DNA of 64,000 bases from the NCBI GenBank assembly GCA_034522155.1, contig JAXHLP010000010.1, positions 1 to 64,000 on the forward strand, read 5' to 3'. The notes under the pieces are model-generated. The model had not been told where the DNA came from and made no database searches. It saw nothing but the letters and a program-made list of their open reading frames with translations. Both the position numbers and the translations under genes were made by a program. Below, piece after piece: positions 33,511 to 43,385 of this stretch (within the stretch, counting starts at the first letter, position 1; each line of letters begins with the position of its first letter). The stretch is from Salinilacustrithrix sp034522155 (GTDB taxonomy: Bacteria > Actinomycetota > Acidimicrobiia > Acidimicrobiales > Salinilacustritrichaceae).

Positions 33511-36015
33511 ATGCGAACCGCCCAACGCCGTTGGACCGGGCGCGCCCTCGCCGGCCTCCTCGCCCTCGCTCTCGTCGCCGCGTGCACGTCGGACGACAGC
33601 GACGAGGGCGCGGAGCAGACCGACGACAACGGCGAGCCGGTGGAGACCGTCGAGGACCGCGCCTACTACGTCCTCCCGCCCGGCAACTACGGCGGCCTGC
33701 CGACCAACGACGACTCGCTCGACCAGCTCCCGCTCTACGACGGTCTCACACCGCTGCGCGGCGACGTCACCGACCAGGACATCGACGACCTGTTCCTGCC
33801 CATGGACTTCGCGCCCATCGGCGAGACCGAGACGGCCGACGTCGAGCGCGACGGGGTGACGATCGTGACCGACGAGTACGGCGTCGCCCACGTCGAGGGC
33901 GAGACGCGAGCCGACCTGGCCTGGGGAGCGGGTTGGGTGACCGGCCGGGACCGGGGCCTGCTGCTCGAGTTCGGACGCGGCCCGGCCTACGCCGCCGTCG
34001 CCGACGTGCCCGGCATCGACGCGTTCTCGCTGGTGACCAGCGCGGAGGACTTCGTCCCGAGCGACCAGAGCCGACAACTGGTCGAGGACCAGATCGAGCT
34101 CATCGAGGAGACCTACGGGGAGGAGGGCGAACAGATCATCGCCGACGCCGACGCCTACGCCGAGGGGCTCAATGCGTACTACGAGGCCAATCCCGACGGC
34201 ACCGAGCGCGAGCCGTACACCGCGGCCGGCGTGATCGCGGCCACGGCGTTCATCGGGTCGATCTTCGGCGCCGGCGGCGGTGGCGAGGCCGCCAACGCCG
34301 AGTTCCTCGCCGCGCTGCAGAACGGACTCGGAGCGGACCGCGGACGCCAGGCGTGGGAGGACCTGCTCCAGACCGACGACCCGGAGGCACCCACGACGAT
34401 CGAGGAGCGCTTCGACTACGGCACCCTCACCGGCGGCGACGTCGAGGGGTCGGTCCCCGTCGACGAAGGTTCGGTCATCTCGCTCGATCCGCGCGAACCA
34501 GCCGAGGGCGCCGCACCGGTCGTGGAGGGCGACGGGGTGTCGTTCGACGCCGCCGGCGACCCGCCCGACCGCACCGCATCCAACTGGCTGACCGTGTCGC
34601 CGGAGGGCTCGGCCAACGACTCGACGCTCGGCGTCATGGGCCCCCAGCTCGGCTACTACTACCCCGAGATCGTGATGCAGATACACCTGTCGGGACCCGA
34701 CATCGAAGCCCAGGGCGCTGCGGTCCCCGGCCTGGCCATGTACCTGCTGATCGGGCGCACCCGGGACTACGCGTGGAGCCTGACCTCGGCCAACCTCGAC
34801 GTGCGGGACGTGTTCGCCGAGGAGCTGTGCGAACCGGACGGTTCCGAGCCCACCCGCCAGTCGGGCTCCTACCTCCACGAGGGCGAGTGCACCCCGTTCG
34901 AGCAGTTCACCGCCGGGACGCTGGGCGGCGCACCCATCAGCTACCCGACCTCGGTCCACGGTCCGGTGATCGGCACGGCCACCTCCGAGGGCCGGCCAGT
35001 GGCGCTCACCCGGCAGCGGTCGACGTTCGGGCGCGACGGCCTCAACCTCGCGGCGCTCAAGGCCATGACCGAAGGCGAGGCCGCCACGGCCGACGAGTTC
35101 CACGAGGCCGCGAACCGGTTCGAGTTCACCTTCAACTGGGGCTACCTCAACCGGGAGGAGATCGGCTACTTCGCCTCCGGTCGCCTACCCGTCCGGGCCG
35201 AAGGCCTCGACCGGCGCCTGCCGACCTCGGGCACCGGCGACCACGAGTGGCAGGGCTTCCTCCCGCTCGAGGACCACCCCCACGCCGCCGGCCATCCCGA
35301 CGACCGGTTGCGCAACTGGAACAACCAGTCGGCACCCGGGTTCATGCACAGCGACAGCAACCTCTACGGGTCGGTCCATAGCGTCGAGAACTTCGACCAG
35401 TGGCCCGACGAGTCAGAGCTGGCCGACGTGGTGTCGATCATGAACCGGGCCGCGACCGAGGACACCCGCGCCTCGCTGTGGCCGGTGGTCAGCGACGTGC
35501 TCGCCACTGGCGACGCCCCGTCTGCGCTGGCCGGCGACGCCGTCGACATGGTCGACGACTGGGTCGCGAACGACGCCCCGCTGGTCGACGGTGACGAGGA
35601 CGGCGACTACGACGCGGCCGCCGCGCTCCTGCTCGAGGAGCTCTACCCGGTGATCGAGCGCGCGGTGCTCGACCCGGTGTTCGGCGACCTCCTCGATGCC
35701 GGCGTCGAGCTGCGCGGCATCGACGGCGAGAGCGTCGTCGACAAGGACCTGCGCACGCTGCTCGGCGACGACGTCGAAGGAGCGTTCAACCTCCAGTACT
35801 GCGGTGAGGGCGACCTCGACGAGTGCCGGTCCGATCTGTGGTCGGCGATCGACCAGCGCGTCACCGCGCTCGCCGACGAGCGGGGCGACGACCCCGCGAG
35901 TTGGCGGCTCGAGGGCGAGCGGTCCACGTTCGTCCCTGGCCTGATCGAGGACGACTTCCGCTCGACCAACCGCCCGACCTACCAGCAGCTCCTCGAGCTC
36001 GGCTCGGGCTCCTGA
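33511..36015 (+). CDS. penicillin acylase family lipoprotein (Ntn hydrolase)
   Basis: 834 residues. Signal with lipobox ALVAAC. The alpha-chain region shows VTIVTDEYGVAHVEGET and AWGAGWVTGRDRGLLLEFGRG. The self-cleavage/catalytic point is probably TASNWLTVSPEGSAND, where Ser would become the N-terminal nucleophile. GPQLGYYYPEIVMQIHL and VHGPVIGTATSEGRPVALT continue the family pattern. It would hydrolyse amide bonds such as acyl-homoserine lactones or N-acyl compounds outside the cell. Confidence 0.9.
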   Translation: MRTAQRRWTGRALAGLLALALVAACTSDDSDEGAEQTDDNGEPVETVEDRAYYVLPPGNYGGLPTNDDSLDQLPLYDGLTPLRGDVTDQDIDDLFLPMDFAPIGETETADVERDGVTIVTDEYGVAHVEGETRADLAWGAGWVTGRDRGLLLEFGRGPAYAAVADVPGIDAFSLVTSAEDFVPSDQSRQLVEDQIELIEETYGEEGEQIIADADAYAEGLNAYYEANPDGTEREPYTAAGVIAATAFIGSIFGAGGGGEAANAEFLAALQNGLGADRGRQAWEDLLQTDDPEAPTTIEERFDYGTLTGGDVEGSVPVDEGSVISLDPREPAEGAAPVVEGDGVSFDAAGDPPDRTASNWLTVSPEGSANDSTLGVMGPQLGYYYPEIVMQIHLSGPDIEAQGAAVPGLAMYLLIGRTRDYAWSLTSANLDVRDVFAEELCEPDGSEPTRQSGSYLHEGECTPFEQFTAGTLGGAPISYPTSVHGPVIGTATSEGRPVALTRQRSTFGRDGLNLAALKAMTEGEAATADEFHEAANRFEFTFNWGYLNREEIGYFASGRLPVRAEGLDRRLPTSGTGDHEWQGFLPLEDHPHAAGHPDDRLRNWNNQSAPGFMHSDSNLYGSVHSVENFDQWPDESELADVVSIMNRAATEDTRASLWPVVSDVLATGDAPSALAGDAVDMVDDWVANDAPLVDGDEDGDYDAAAALLLEELYPVIERAVLDPVFGDLLDAGVELRGIDGESVVDKDLRTLLGDDVEGAFNLQYCGEGDLDECRSDLWSAIDQRVTALADERGDDPASWRLEGERSTFVPGLIEDDFRSTNRPTYQQLLELGSGS

Positions 36016-36069
36016 ACCTGGCGCAGCCCGTGACGCCGCCGGAACGCAACAACCCGCGGGCTCCGGGGC

Positions 36070-37323
36070 CTACGGTTCGATCCCCTGGTTGCGGCAGCGT
36101 GGCCCGGTGTTGACGGGATTGCAGCGCGCCGGGTTCCCATCGGGTATCGACGCGTAGTAGTCCGAGAAGGGTGAGCTACCCGGGACCGGGTAGTCGGTGC
36201 TCACCCACTGCGCGCCGCTGGCGAATGCGGCATCGCGCTGTGTCGTGTCACCGGTGCGAGCTTGCACCGTGGGCTCGTCCGCCCGGGTGCGAACCACGTA
36301 GCCATCGTTCACCAGCGATCTGATCCGGTCGATCGCTCCCACCGGCTCGTTGACCTTCACGAACGCGGCATCCGGCGAACCCGGTTCGGCGTTGGTGAAC
36401 AGGACCCTGCCCTCGAGCGACGGCCGCCCGGCGCGGTACCGGTCACGCAGCGAGCCGCCGTTGTCCATGAGGAACAGGACCTGACCCTGCGCGGCGCGGA
36501 GCCGGGGCCACCCGTCGTCGAGCACGGCCTGCTCCAGCGTCGCTCGACCACGGCGCACGTCGTCGGGCGTGAGGAGCTCGTCATCGTCGAACACGCTCCG
36601 GATCTCGGCGTCCAGCGCATCGAGCTCGGCCGAGCCGATGGACAGCGGGACGGTGAAGCCGAAGTCGAACGGGTCCGGGATCGGATCGTCCTTGAGCTCG
36701 ACCAGCACCGCGACCGGCAGGTGGCCGGGATTCGCGTCGGACCACGCGTCGACCTGCTCGAGACAGGCCACGAACGTGAGGCACGAGGTGGCGAAGTCGA
36801 GATCCTGAACGTGCAGGGTCTTGAAGCCTGGCTCGAGCAGCTCGGGAGGCGTGGGGTTCGCCACGCCCGCGACATCGAGTCCGATCCGGGGCGCGTACCT
36901 CCCGCCCTCCGGATCGGCGAACACGTCGAGCTCGAGCTGTCGCACCTCCTGGGTGGCCAGCTGGTGGGCGAGCGGCGGGTGCGAGTACTCCAGCGACGAC
37001 GCCAGCGCCGGATCGAACGCTCGGAGCAACGCGAAGATCTCGGGCACCACCGGTTGCTTGTAGCTGTTGTGGGTACCGATGACCTGGATCTGGTTGAGAC
37101 GTAGGCATCGACGCAGCAGCTGATCCGGGATGGGCCGCTGATCGGCGCGCCCTCCCGTCGCCTCGGCCACACCGGCACACCGGGCGCGGTCGGCAGCGGC
37201 GGGAGGGTCGGCGGCCGCGGGTGTGGTGACGAGCACAGCGAGGACCACGGCTGCGATCACGAGCAGACCTCTGAACCTCGACACTGAGCTCCTCCCCCGA
37301 AGAAATCGTTCGAGCGGGACCAT
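36070..37323 (-). CDS. Ca2+-dependent phosphoinositide-specific phospholipase C, secreted
   Basis: 417 residues with a signal peptide (GLLVIAAVVLAVLVTTPAAA). The PI-PLC barrel is seen in LNQIQVIGTHNSYKQP (catalytic His), VRQLELDVFAD (metal-binding Glu/Asp), LPVAVLVELKDDP, GQVLFLMDNGG and GAQWVSTDYPVPG near the end, matching the bacterial/fungal PF16670 group. Several Cys suggest extracellular disulfides. It would cleave phosphoinositides or related glycerophospholipids. Confidence 0.88.
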   Translation of the reverse strand: MVPLERFLRGRSSVSRFRGLLVIAAVVLAVLVTTPAAADPPAAADRARCAGVAEATGGRADQRPIPDQLLRRCLRLNQIQVIGTHNSYKQPVVPEIFALLRAFDPALASSLEYSHPPLAHQLATQEVRQLELDVFADPEGGRYAPRIGLDVAGVANPTPPELLEPGFKTLHVQDLDFATSCLTFVACLEQVDAWSDANPGHLPVAVLVELKDDPIPDPFDFGFTVPLSIGSAELDALDAEIRSVFDDDELLTPDDVRRGRATLEQAVLDDGWPRLRAAQGQVLFLMDNGGSLRDRYRAGRPSLEGRVLFTNAEPGSPDAAFVKVNEPVGAIDRIRSLVNDGYVVRTRADEPTVQARTGDTTQRDAAFASGAQWVSTDYPVPGSSPFSDYYASIPDGNPARCNPVNTGPRCRNQGIEP

Positions 37324-37430
37324 AGGCGGCCGCGCGACCCGCTGCCACCGAGTGACCGAAATACCCGATCTCAGCGACGGCAGCAGGTGCCTGGCTATCT
37401 TCGGGCCACACGCAGATCGTGGGGGGAACC

Positions 37431-39878
37431 ATGCAGCAGAAGGCTGGCAGCAGACGGCAGCGTCGTGGTCGGGGGGTGATCGCCGCGCTCGCGGTCGCGT
37501 TGGTCGCCTCGACCGCGGCGGTCTCCACGAGCGGTGCCGCGCCGCCGACGCGGGCCCTCACGATCTCGGTGCTCTCGAGCGCCCCCGAGCACGTGAGCGG
37601 TGGCGACTCGCTGCTGCAGATCGATGTCCCCCGGCAGGTGCCACTCCACCAGGTCACGGTGCTCGCCGGCGACCGTGACGTCTCCGCGTCGTTCGAGCCG
37701 CATCCCACCGAGCGAGCTCTCGTGGGGGTGGTCGATGGGCTCCCCCTGGGCCCCAGCGAGATCGTCGCGCTCCCGAACGGGCGAGGACGCGGCCGGCCCG
37801 ACCCGGGTCGCGTCACCCTCGTCAACCATCCCCGCGGCGGCCCCATCTTCTCCGGGCCCCAGCAGCAACCGTTCGTGTGCACGACGGCCCGCGCCAGCTT
37901 CGCGGGGCGACGGCTGCTCGGTCAGCCGATCGCCGACAACCAGGACGGCATCGGCATCCCGGTAGCGGCCGAGGCGCCGGATGGCAGCTACCCGTCCGAC
38001 GACCGTGGCTATCCGACCGACGACGCCGAGATCCTCGGATGGAGCAAGGACTGCGCGGCCGAGACCAAGACCGGCTTCCTCTACAAGGACACCGGCGGAT
38101 CGTTCCGGTGGCTGGACGACCCGGCGACGCTGCCGGCCGACGTGGCCCAGACCACCACCCTCGACGGGCAGACCGTTCCCTACGTCGTGCGATGGGAGCG
38201 GGGCACCATCAACCGCTTCCCGTACAGCATCGCGATGCTCGTGCCTGCGGGGCCGGCCGCGGCCTCCGATGACTCCCTGTGGAACGACCGTCTGGTCTTC
38301 AGCCTGCAGGGCGGGGTGGCCATCGGGCACACGCAGGGAACGCTCAGCTCGGGGGCCATGCTCTACGAACCCGTGCTCGGCCAGGGCTACGCGGTGGTCA
38401 ACTCCACCGGGCTCCGGACCAACACGCACTACAACCTCCAGCTCGGTGGCGAGACGGCGCTCATGCTCAAGGAGCACTTCATCGAACAGCACGGCGTGCC
38501 GCGCTACACCGTGGGCGTCGGCGGCTCGGGCGGGGCGATCCAGCAGTACGTGTACGCCCAGAACCACCCGGGCCTGCTCGACGCCGCGATCCCGCAGTAC
38601 TCCTACCCCGACATGGTCACCCAGACGATCGACACCGGGGATTGCGAGCTGCTCGAGCACTACTTCGACGTCACCGATGGCGACAACCCGAAATGGCGTG
38701 ACCCGGAGATGCGACAGGCCATCCAGGGTCTCAACGCCTCCGACCATCCGAAGAACCTCAGCAGCGGCGAGGTCGACCAGTGGAACCTGCTCTACTTCGC
38801 CTACGGCCTCCTCGGGCTCCCGGTGATGGACCGGGCGGCTGATTCGCCGGCCCCGGCACTCACCGAGTGCCGCGCCGCGTGGTTCGGACTGACCCCGCTG
38901 GTCATGAACCCGACGTTCACCAACGTCGACGATCTCGACGAACTGGCCCAGGGGGCCGACGGCGTCGAGTGGACCCACTGGGCCGACCTGGTGAACATCT
39001 ACGGCACCGACGACACCGGGTTCGCTCGGGTGCCCTGGGACAACGTCGGCGTGCAGTACGGACTCGAGGCACTCAGGTCCGGACTCATCACCCCCGAAGA
39101 GTTCCTCCACCTGAACGCGAACGTCGGGAGCTGGAAGGACTCGAACGAGATGGTGACGGAGGGCTTCCCCTTCGTGGGCGACGTCGACCTCGCCGACTTC
39201 GATCCATGGAGCTCCCGCCAGATGCACCTCAGCCCCGACGGTGGGACGACGCCGGCACCGCGGCGCACCGGCGACCCGGCTGCGATCGACGCCGCCCACC
39301 AGTCCGGCATGGTCTTCTCCGGCGACGTCGACATCCCGATCATCGACTGGCGCCACTACCTCGAGAACGAGCTGGACATGCACCACAGCCACGAGTCGTT
39401 CGGGGCGAGGCAACGGATCCTGGATGCCCGCGGCTCGGCCGACAACCACGTCGTCTGGTTCACCGACGCGCGGCCGGCCGTCGCCTTCGACCAGACGCCG
39501 ATGGCGTTCGAGGTCATCGACCAGTGGATGGCCAACATCGAGGCACATCCCGAGCGGTCGGTGGGAGCGAACCGACCGGCGACCGCTGTCGATTCGTGCT
39601 TCGCCACCGACGGGTCGCTGATCGCCTCCGGTGAGGAGGTCTGGAACGGCATCCTCGACGAGGGTCCGGCGGGCACCTGCACGGAGCAGTTCCCCGTCTA
39701 CTCGACGAGCCGCATGGTCGCCGGAGGCGGCTGGAACGACTCGGTGTTCGCCTGCCCGCTCCAGCCGGTGGTCGCGGCCATCGACGCCGGCTCGTACGGT
39801 CCCTGGGAGCCGACACCGGACCAGATCGCCCGGCTGGAGGAGATCTTCCCCACCGGCGTGTGCGACAACGGAACCTGA
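37431..39878 (+). CDS. DUF6351 family secreted serine hydrolase-like protein
   Basis: 815 residues from the ATG at 37431, with GGGGGG upstream. Signal peptide (VIAALAVALVASTAAVSTSGA). The alpha/beta-hydrolase nucleophile elbow is RYTVGVGGSGGAIQQYVYAQ; earlier VVRWERGTINRFPYSI and LVFSLQGGVAIGH, later NHVVWFTDARP and a Cys-rich end. This matches the large DUF6351 group. Likely an extracellular esterase or depolymerase; substrate unknown. Confidence 0.88.
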   Translation: MQQKAGSRRQRRGRGVIAALAVALVASTAAVSTSGAAPPTRALTISVLSSAPEHVSGGDSLLQIDVPRQVPLHQVTVLAGDRDVSASFEPHPTERALVGVVDGLPLGPSEIVALPNGRGRGRPDPGRVTLVNHPRGGPIFSGPQQQPFVCTTARASFAGRRLLGQPIADNQDGIGIPVAAEAPDGSYPSDDRGYPTDDAEILGWSKDCAAETKTGFLYKDTGGSFRWLDDPATLPADVAQTTTLDGQTVPYVVRWERGTINRFPYSIAMLVPAGPAAASDDSLWNDRLVFSLQGGVAIGHTQGTLSSGAMLYEPVLGQGYAVVNSTGLRTNTHYNLQLGGETALMLKEHFIEQHGVPRYTVGVGGSGGAIQQYVYAQNHPGLLDAAIPQYSYPDMVTQTIDTGDCELLEHYFDVTDGDNPKWRDPEMRQAIQGLNASDHPKNLSSGEVDQWNLLYFAYGLLGLPVMDRAADSPAPALTECRAAWFGLTPLVMNPTFTNVDDLDELAQGADGVEWTHWADLVNIYGTDDTGFARVPWDNVGVQYGLEALRSGLITPEEFLHLNANVGSWKDSNEMVTEGFPFVGDVDLADFDPWSSRQMHLSPDGGTTPAPRRTGDPAAIDAAHQSGMVFSGDVDIPIIDWRHYLENELDMHHSHESFGARQRILDARGSADNHVVWFTDARPAVAFDQTPMAFEVIDQWMANIEAHPERSVGANRPATAVDSCFATDGSLIASGEEVWNGILDEGPAGTCTEQFPVYSTSRMVAGGGWNDSVFACPLQPVVAAIDAGSYGPWEPTPDQIARLEEIFPTGVCDNGT

Positions 39879-39962
39879 CCACGATGGTGCCGGTCGCACT
39901 GCCCCGCCGGCGTGGAGTTCCCGATCTCGGATCCCCCTGACCTTCGGGGCCGGGCGCGGGGC

Positions 39963-40799
39963 TCAGTGGAGCACGATCTCGGCGAGCAGATCCATCGAAC
40001 GGAGCCAGTCCTCGAGGTCGCTGCGCCACGGCGCGCACACCACGTGCTGGATGCCGGCCTCGGCGTACGCGGCCCGTTCCTCCCTGATCACACCGGCGTC
40101 CATGCCCTGGGGATCCCACCCGGTGCGGAGCGACATCGTGAACCCGGGCTCGGGCCGCTCCTCGCGGAGGCGGGCGACGACCGGCGCTGCTTCCTCCGGC
40201 GTGACACCGATGACCTGGAAGCCGTCGCCCCTGGTGACGCCACGGCGGTAGGCGGCCTCGCTGCCGCCACCGACCCAGATGGGGATGCGGTGGGCCGGCT
40301 TGGGCAGGACCCGCATGTCCTCGAGCTGGGAGAACTCGCCGTCGAAGTCGGTCGGATCGTCGGTCCAGACAGCACGGAACAGGTCGATGGCCTCGTCGAG
40401 CCGACGTCCACGGTTGGAGAACTCCTGTCCCACGGCCCGGTACTCGGCCTCGGACCAGCCCACACCCACGCCGATCGTCAGCCGACCCCCGGAGAGCGCG
40501 TCGATGCTGGCCAGCCGGTTGGCCAGGCTCACCGGCTCGTGGGAGGGCACGACGAGCACGCTGGTGCCGAGCCCAACCCGTTCGGTCACGGCGCCGGCCC
40601 ACGCCAGGGTGACGAGCGGGTCGTACAGATGGGCCGACGGATAGCGCTGCGCGGCCGGACGCACCGTGTGGTCGCTGACCCAGACGTCGGCGAACCCCAG
40701 CCGCTCGGCGTACTGGGCGGCGCGCACGATGGCGTCGGGGCCGGCCACCCGGCCGTATTGGGGGAGATGGATGCCGATGCGTAGCGAGTCCAGGGCCAT
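39963..40799 (-). CDS. LLM-class F420-dependent oxidoreductase
   Basis: 278 residues from the ATG at 40799. The luciferase-like TIM barrel is evident: LRIGIHLPQYGRVAGPDAIVR, YAERLGFADVWVSDHTVRP, then GRLTIGVGVGWSEAEYRAVG and RIPIWVGGGSEAAYRRG. In actinobacteria these use F420 for hydride transfer. Divergent from the pirin gene, with a shared palindrome between them. Confidence 0.9.
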   Translation of the reverse strand: MALDSLRIGIHLPQYGRVAGPDAIVRAAQYAERLGFADVWVSDHTVRPAAQRYPSAHLYDPLVTLAWAGAVTERVGLGTSVLVVPSHEPVSLANRLASIDALSGGRLTIGVGVGWSEAEYRAVGQEFSNRGRRLDEAIDLFRAVWTDDPTDFDGEFSQLEDMRVLPKPAHRIPIWVGGGSEAAYRRGVTRGDGFQVIGVTPEEAAPVVARLREERPEPGFTMSLRTGWDPQGMDAGVIREERAAYAEAGIQHVVCAPWRSDLEDWLRSMDLLAEIVLH

Positions 40800-40898
40800 G
40801 AGGGTCACCTTTGCAGACCGTGGAGGCAGCGATCGTCGCAACTCCCGTCCGCCGATCGACCCCGGTGGGAACAACGCTCACCCGTCATCGGTTGTCAT

Positions 40899-40916
40899 TA
40901 GTTGCACGAGCAACTA
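40899..40916. promoter_or_regulatory. MarR-like operator between LLM and pirin genes
   Basis: TAGTTGCACGAGCAACTA, 7-bp arms with a 4-bp spacer, in the 165-bp divergent promoter region. The shape and AGTTGC/GCAACT half sites resemble sites of MarR-family regulators; no marR gene is next to it. Confidence 0.55.
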
Positions 40917-40964
40917 GTTGTTCCCAGCAGCGTCAACCGTTGGTGGAACCGAGGAGCGACCGCC

Positions 40965-41930
40965 ATGCCCGCAGTGACCGCAGATCCCCGCACCGTGCCC
41001 ACCGTGGCCGCCCCGGATGTCGAAGCCGTCGACCGACGGGTCAAGTCGATCACCACCGCGCCCCGCGGATTCGAGGGGGAGGGGTTTCCTGTCCGCCGCG
41101 CCTTCGCGGGGGTGTCGAAGGAGGACCTCGACCCGTTCGTCCACATGGACCAGATGGGTGAGGTGGAGTACGCGCCGGGCGAGCCGAGAGGCACCGACTG
41201 GCACCCGCACCGCGGCTTCGAGACCGTGACCTACATCATGGACGGTGAGTTCCTCCACCAGGACTCCCACGGTGGCGGCGGCAGTATCACCAACGGCGCG
41301 ACCCAGTGGATGACCGCCGGCTCCGGCATCCTCCACATCGAGACGCCACCCGAGGACCTCGTCGTACGCGGGGGCCTGTTCCACGGCCTGCAGCTGTGGG
41401 TCAACCTCCCGTCGGCCAAGAAGATGGTCGAGCCCCGGTACCAGAACCTCGAACCCGACCGGGTGGTGGTCCTCGGCTCCGAGGACGGTGGCAGCCTGAT
41501 CCGGCTCATCGCCGGCGACCTCGGCGGCCACACCGGCCCCGGCGGCACCCACACACCCATCACCGTCATTCACGCCACCGTCTCCCCCGGTGAGCGCCTC
41601 CACCTCCCGTGGCCGGCGAACTTCAACGCGCTGGCCTATGTCCTGTCCGGGAACGGGACCGTCGGGCTGGAGCACGCGCCGATCGAGACCGGCCAACTCG
41701 CCGTGTTCGGCGGCGGCGATGCCATCACCCTCACCGCCGCCGAGGACTCGGCGAACGCCCAGCCGCTCGAGGTGTACCTGCTCGGCGGCGAGCCGATCGG
41801 TGAGCCGGTCGCGCAGTACGGCCCGTTCGTGATGAACACCCGGGCCGAGCTCCAGCAGGCTGTCGACGATTTCAACGCCGGCAAGCTCGGCCTCATCCCG
41901 GCCGACGGCCTCCGCCCCTACCGCGCCTGA
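40965..41930 (+). CDS. pirin family protein
   Basis: 321 residues from the ATG at 40965, with GAGGAG upstream. Two cupin domains: GTDWHPHRGFETVTYIMDGEF with metal-binding HPHRGF, then MTAGSGILHIE (metal Glu) and GLQLWVNLP. The second half (LAYVLSGNGTVGLE, GQLAVFGGGD) is the C-terminal cupin. Pirins are iron proteins with quercetinase or redox-sensing activity. Presumably induced through the palindrome upstream. Confidence 0.92.
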   Translation: MPAVTADPRTVPTVAAPDVEAVDRRVKSITTAPRGFEGEGFPVRRAFAGVSKEDLDPFVHMDQMGEVEYAPGEPRGTDWHPHRGFETVTYIMDGEFLHQDSHGGGGSITNGATQWMTAGSGILHIETPPEDLVVRGGLFHGLQLWVNLPSAKKMVEPRYQNLEPDRVVVLGSEDGGSLIRLIAGDLGGHTGPGGTHTPITVIHATVSPGERLHLPWPANFNALAYVLSGNGTVGLEHAPIETGQLAVFGGGDAITLTAAEDSANAQPLEVYLLGGEPIGEPVAQYGPFVMNTRAELQQAVDDFNAGKLGLIPADGLRPYRA

Positions 41931-41975
41931 TCGCCACGCCGGACGAACTACCCGAACCGGATCTATGGTTTGGGT

Positions 41976-43202
41976 ATGCCGTCGTTGCAGGACGCCCCCT
42001 TCCTCGACTTCTTCGACGAGGAGTTCCAGACCGATCCGGGCGCGGTGATCAACCCACTCCGCGAGCAGACCCCGGTGGTGCAGACGCCCATCGGGGGGCT
42101 CGTCATCAGCCGCGAGCACGTGGCCTCCCTGCTCGCCGACCGCCGGCTCCGTAGCTCGGTTCCCGACATCGTGCGGATGCAGGGTGTCGGCGACAGCATC
42201 GTCACCGAGCGCATCACCACGTCGATCATCGCCCTCGAGGGTGAGGACCACCAGCGACTCCGGCGCCTCGCCAGTCGAGCATTCACGCCGCGCGCGATCG
42301 ACCGACACCGTGCCGACATGCGCGCCACGCTGACCTCCCTGCTCGACCCGATCGTGGCCGACGGCCGCTGCGACTTCGTCGACGCCGTCACCGAGCACTA
42401 CCCGATCCAGGTGATGTGTCACGTGCTCGGCGTGCCCGACGAGGACCACGAGGACTTCGCCCGCTGGAACAAGATGGTGACCTGGGCGCTGTCGTTCCAT
42501 CTCGGCGAGCACATGGACGAGGTCGTCGAGGGCATGACCCGTCTCGACGAGTACAGCGACGCGCTGGTCGCCGACCGCCGCCTCGAACCCAGGGACGACA
42601 TGGTCACCGCGATGGTCCGGGCACGGGAGGCCGACGACCGGCTGACCGACGACGAGATCGCCGGCATGATCGCCTCGCTGCTCTTCGCCGGCTACGACAC
42701 CACCCGCAACCAGCTCGGTCTGGGCATGTGGCTGTTCACCCAGCACCCCGACCAGTGGGAGCTGCTCCGCGCCGACCACTCACTGGCCACGGCGGCAGTG
42801 GAGGAGATCATGCGACATGAGGGCGCGGTGAGCGTCGCACCCCGATTCACGATCGAGGACATCGACCTGGACGGGTGGCACATCCCCGCCGGAACGCTGC
42901 TCTCGCTCGGCACCTCGGCCGCCAACCACGATCCGGCGACCTACGACCGGCCGGGCGAGTTCGACATAACCGCCGAGCGCGAGCCGCACTTCACCTTCGG
43001 CGGCGGTCCGCACTACTGCCTCGGCGCCAACCTCGCCCGGGCGGAGATGCAGGAGGCCCTGCCGCTGCTGGCCGAGGCCATGCCCGACCTGGCCCTCGAC
43101 GGCGAGCCCACCTGGCGGCCGCCGCTGGGCATCTTCGGTCCCGAGTACCTCCCATTGCGCTGGACGACGCCCTCGGACCGAGATCAGAACCTCAGCCGGT
43201 AG
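41976..43202 (+). CDS. cytochrome P450
   Basis: 408 residues from the ATG at 41976. I-helix oxygen-binding AGYDTTRNQ, K-helix ExxR in EEIMRHEGA, and heme loop FTFGGGPHYCLGANLARAEM with the Cys ligand. Soluble bacterial class I type needing ferredoxin; none is encoded beside it. Substrate unknown. The 3' end overlaps the remnant of a methyltransferase on the other strand. Confidence 0.93.
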   Translation: MPSLQDAPFLDFFDEEFQTDPGAVINPLREQTPVVQTPIGGLVISREHVASLLADRRLRSSVPDIVRMQGVGDSIVTERITTSIIALEGEDHQRLRRLASRAFTPRAIDRHRADMRATLTSLLDPIVADGRCDFVDAVTEHYPIQVMCHVLGVPDEDHEDFARWNKMVTWALSFHLGEHMDEVVEGMTRLDEYSDALVADRRLEPRDDMVTAMVRAREADDRLTDDEIAGMIASLLFAGYDTTRNQLGLGMWLFTQHPDQWELLRADHSLATAAVEEIMRHEGAVSVAPRFTIEDIDLDGWHIPAGTLLSLGTSAANHDPATYDRPGEFDITAEREPHFTFGGGPHYCLGANLARAEMQEALPLLAEAMPDLALDGEPTWRPPLGIFGPEYLPLRWTTPSDRDQNLSR

Positions 43203-43373
43203 AAGCGGAAGATCTCGTTGTCGATCGGGAGCACGTCGACACCGCTGAACCCCGCCTCGGTGGCGTAGCGCTCGAAGATCGGCCGGCGCATGATCGTGCC
43301 GGTGGCCACCGAGCTTGGGGGTCACGCCAACGTCGGTCTCCACGACGAGCACGCCATCGACGTGCTCGACCAT
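43184..43373 (-). pseudogene. methyltransferase C-terminal remnant, frameshifted
   Basis: Two short frames together look like the end of a class I methyltransferase: GVLVVETDVGVTP in one, then SVATGTIMRRPIFERYATEAGFSGVDVLPIDNE ending FRFYRLRF at 43184 in another. The SAM-binding half is absent. A 3' gene scar at the border of the dormancy island. Confidence 0.5.
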
Positions 43374-43385
43374 GTTCGGTGACGG

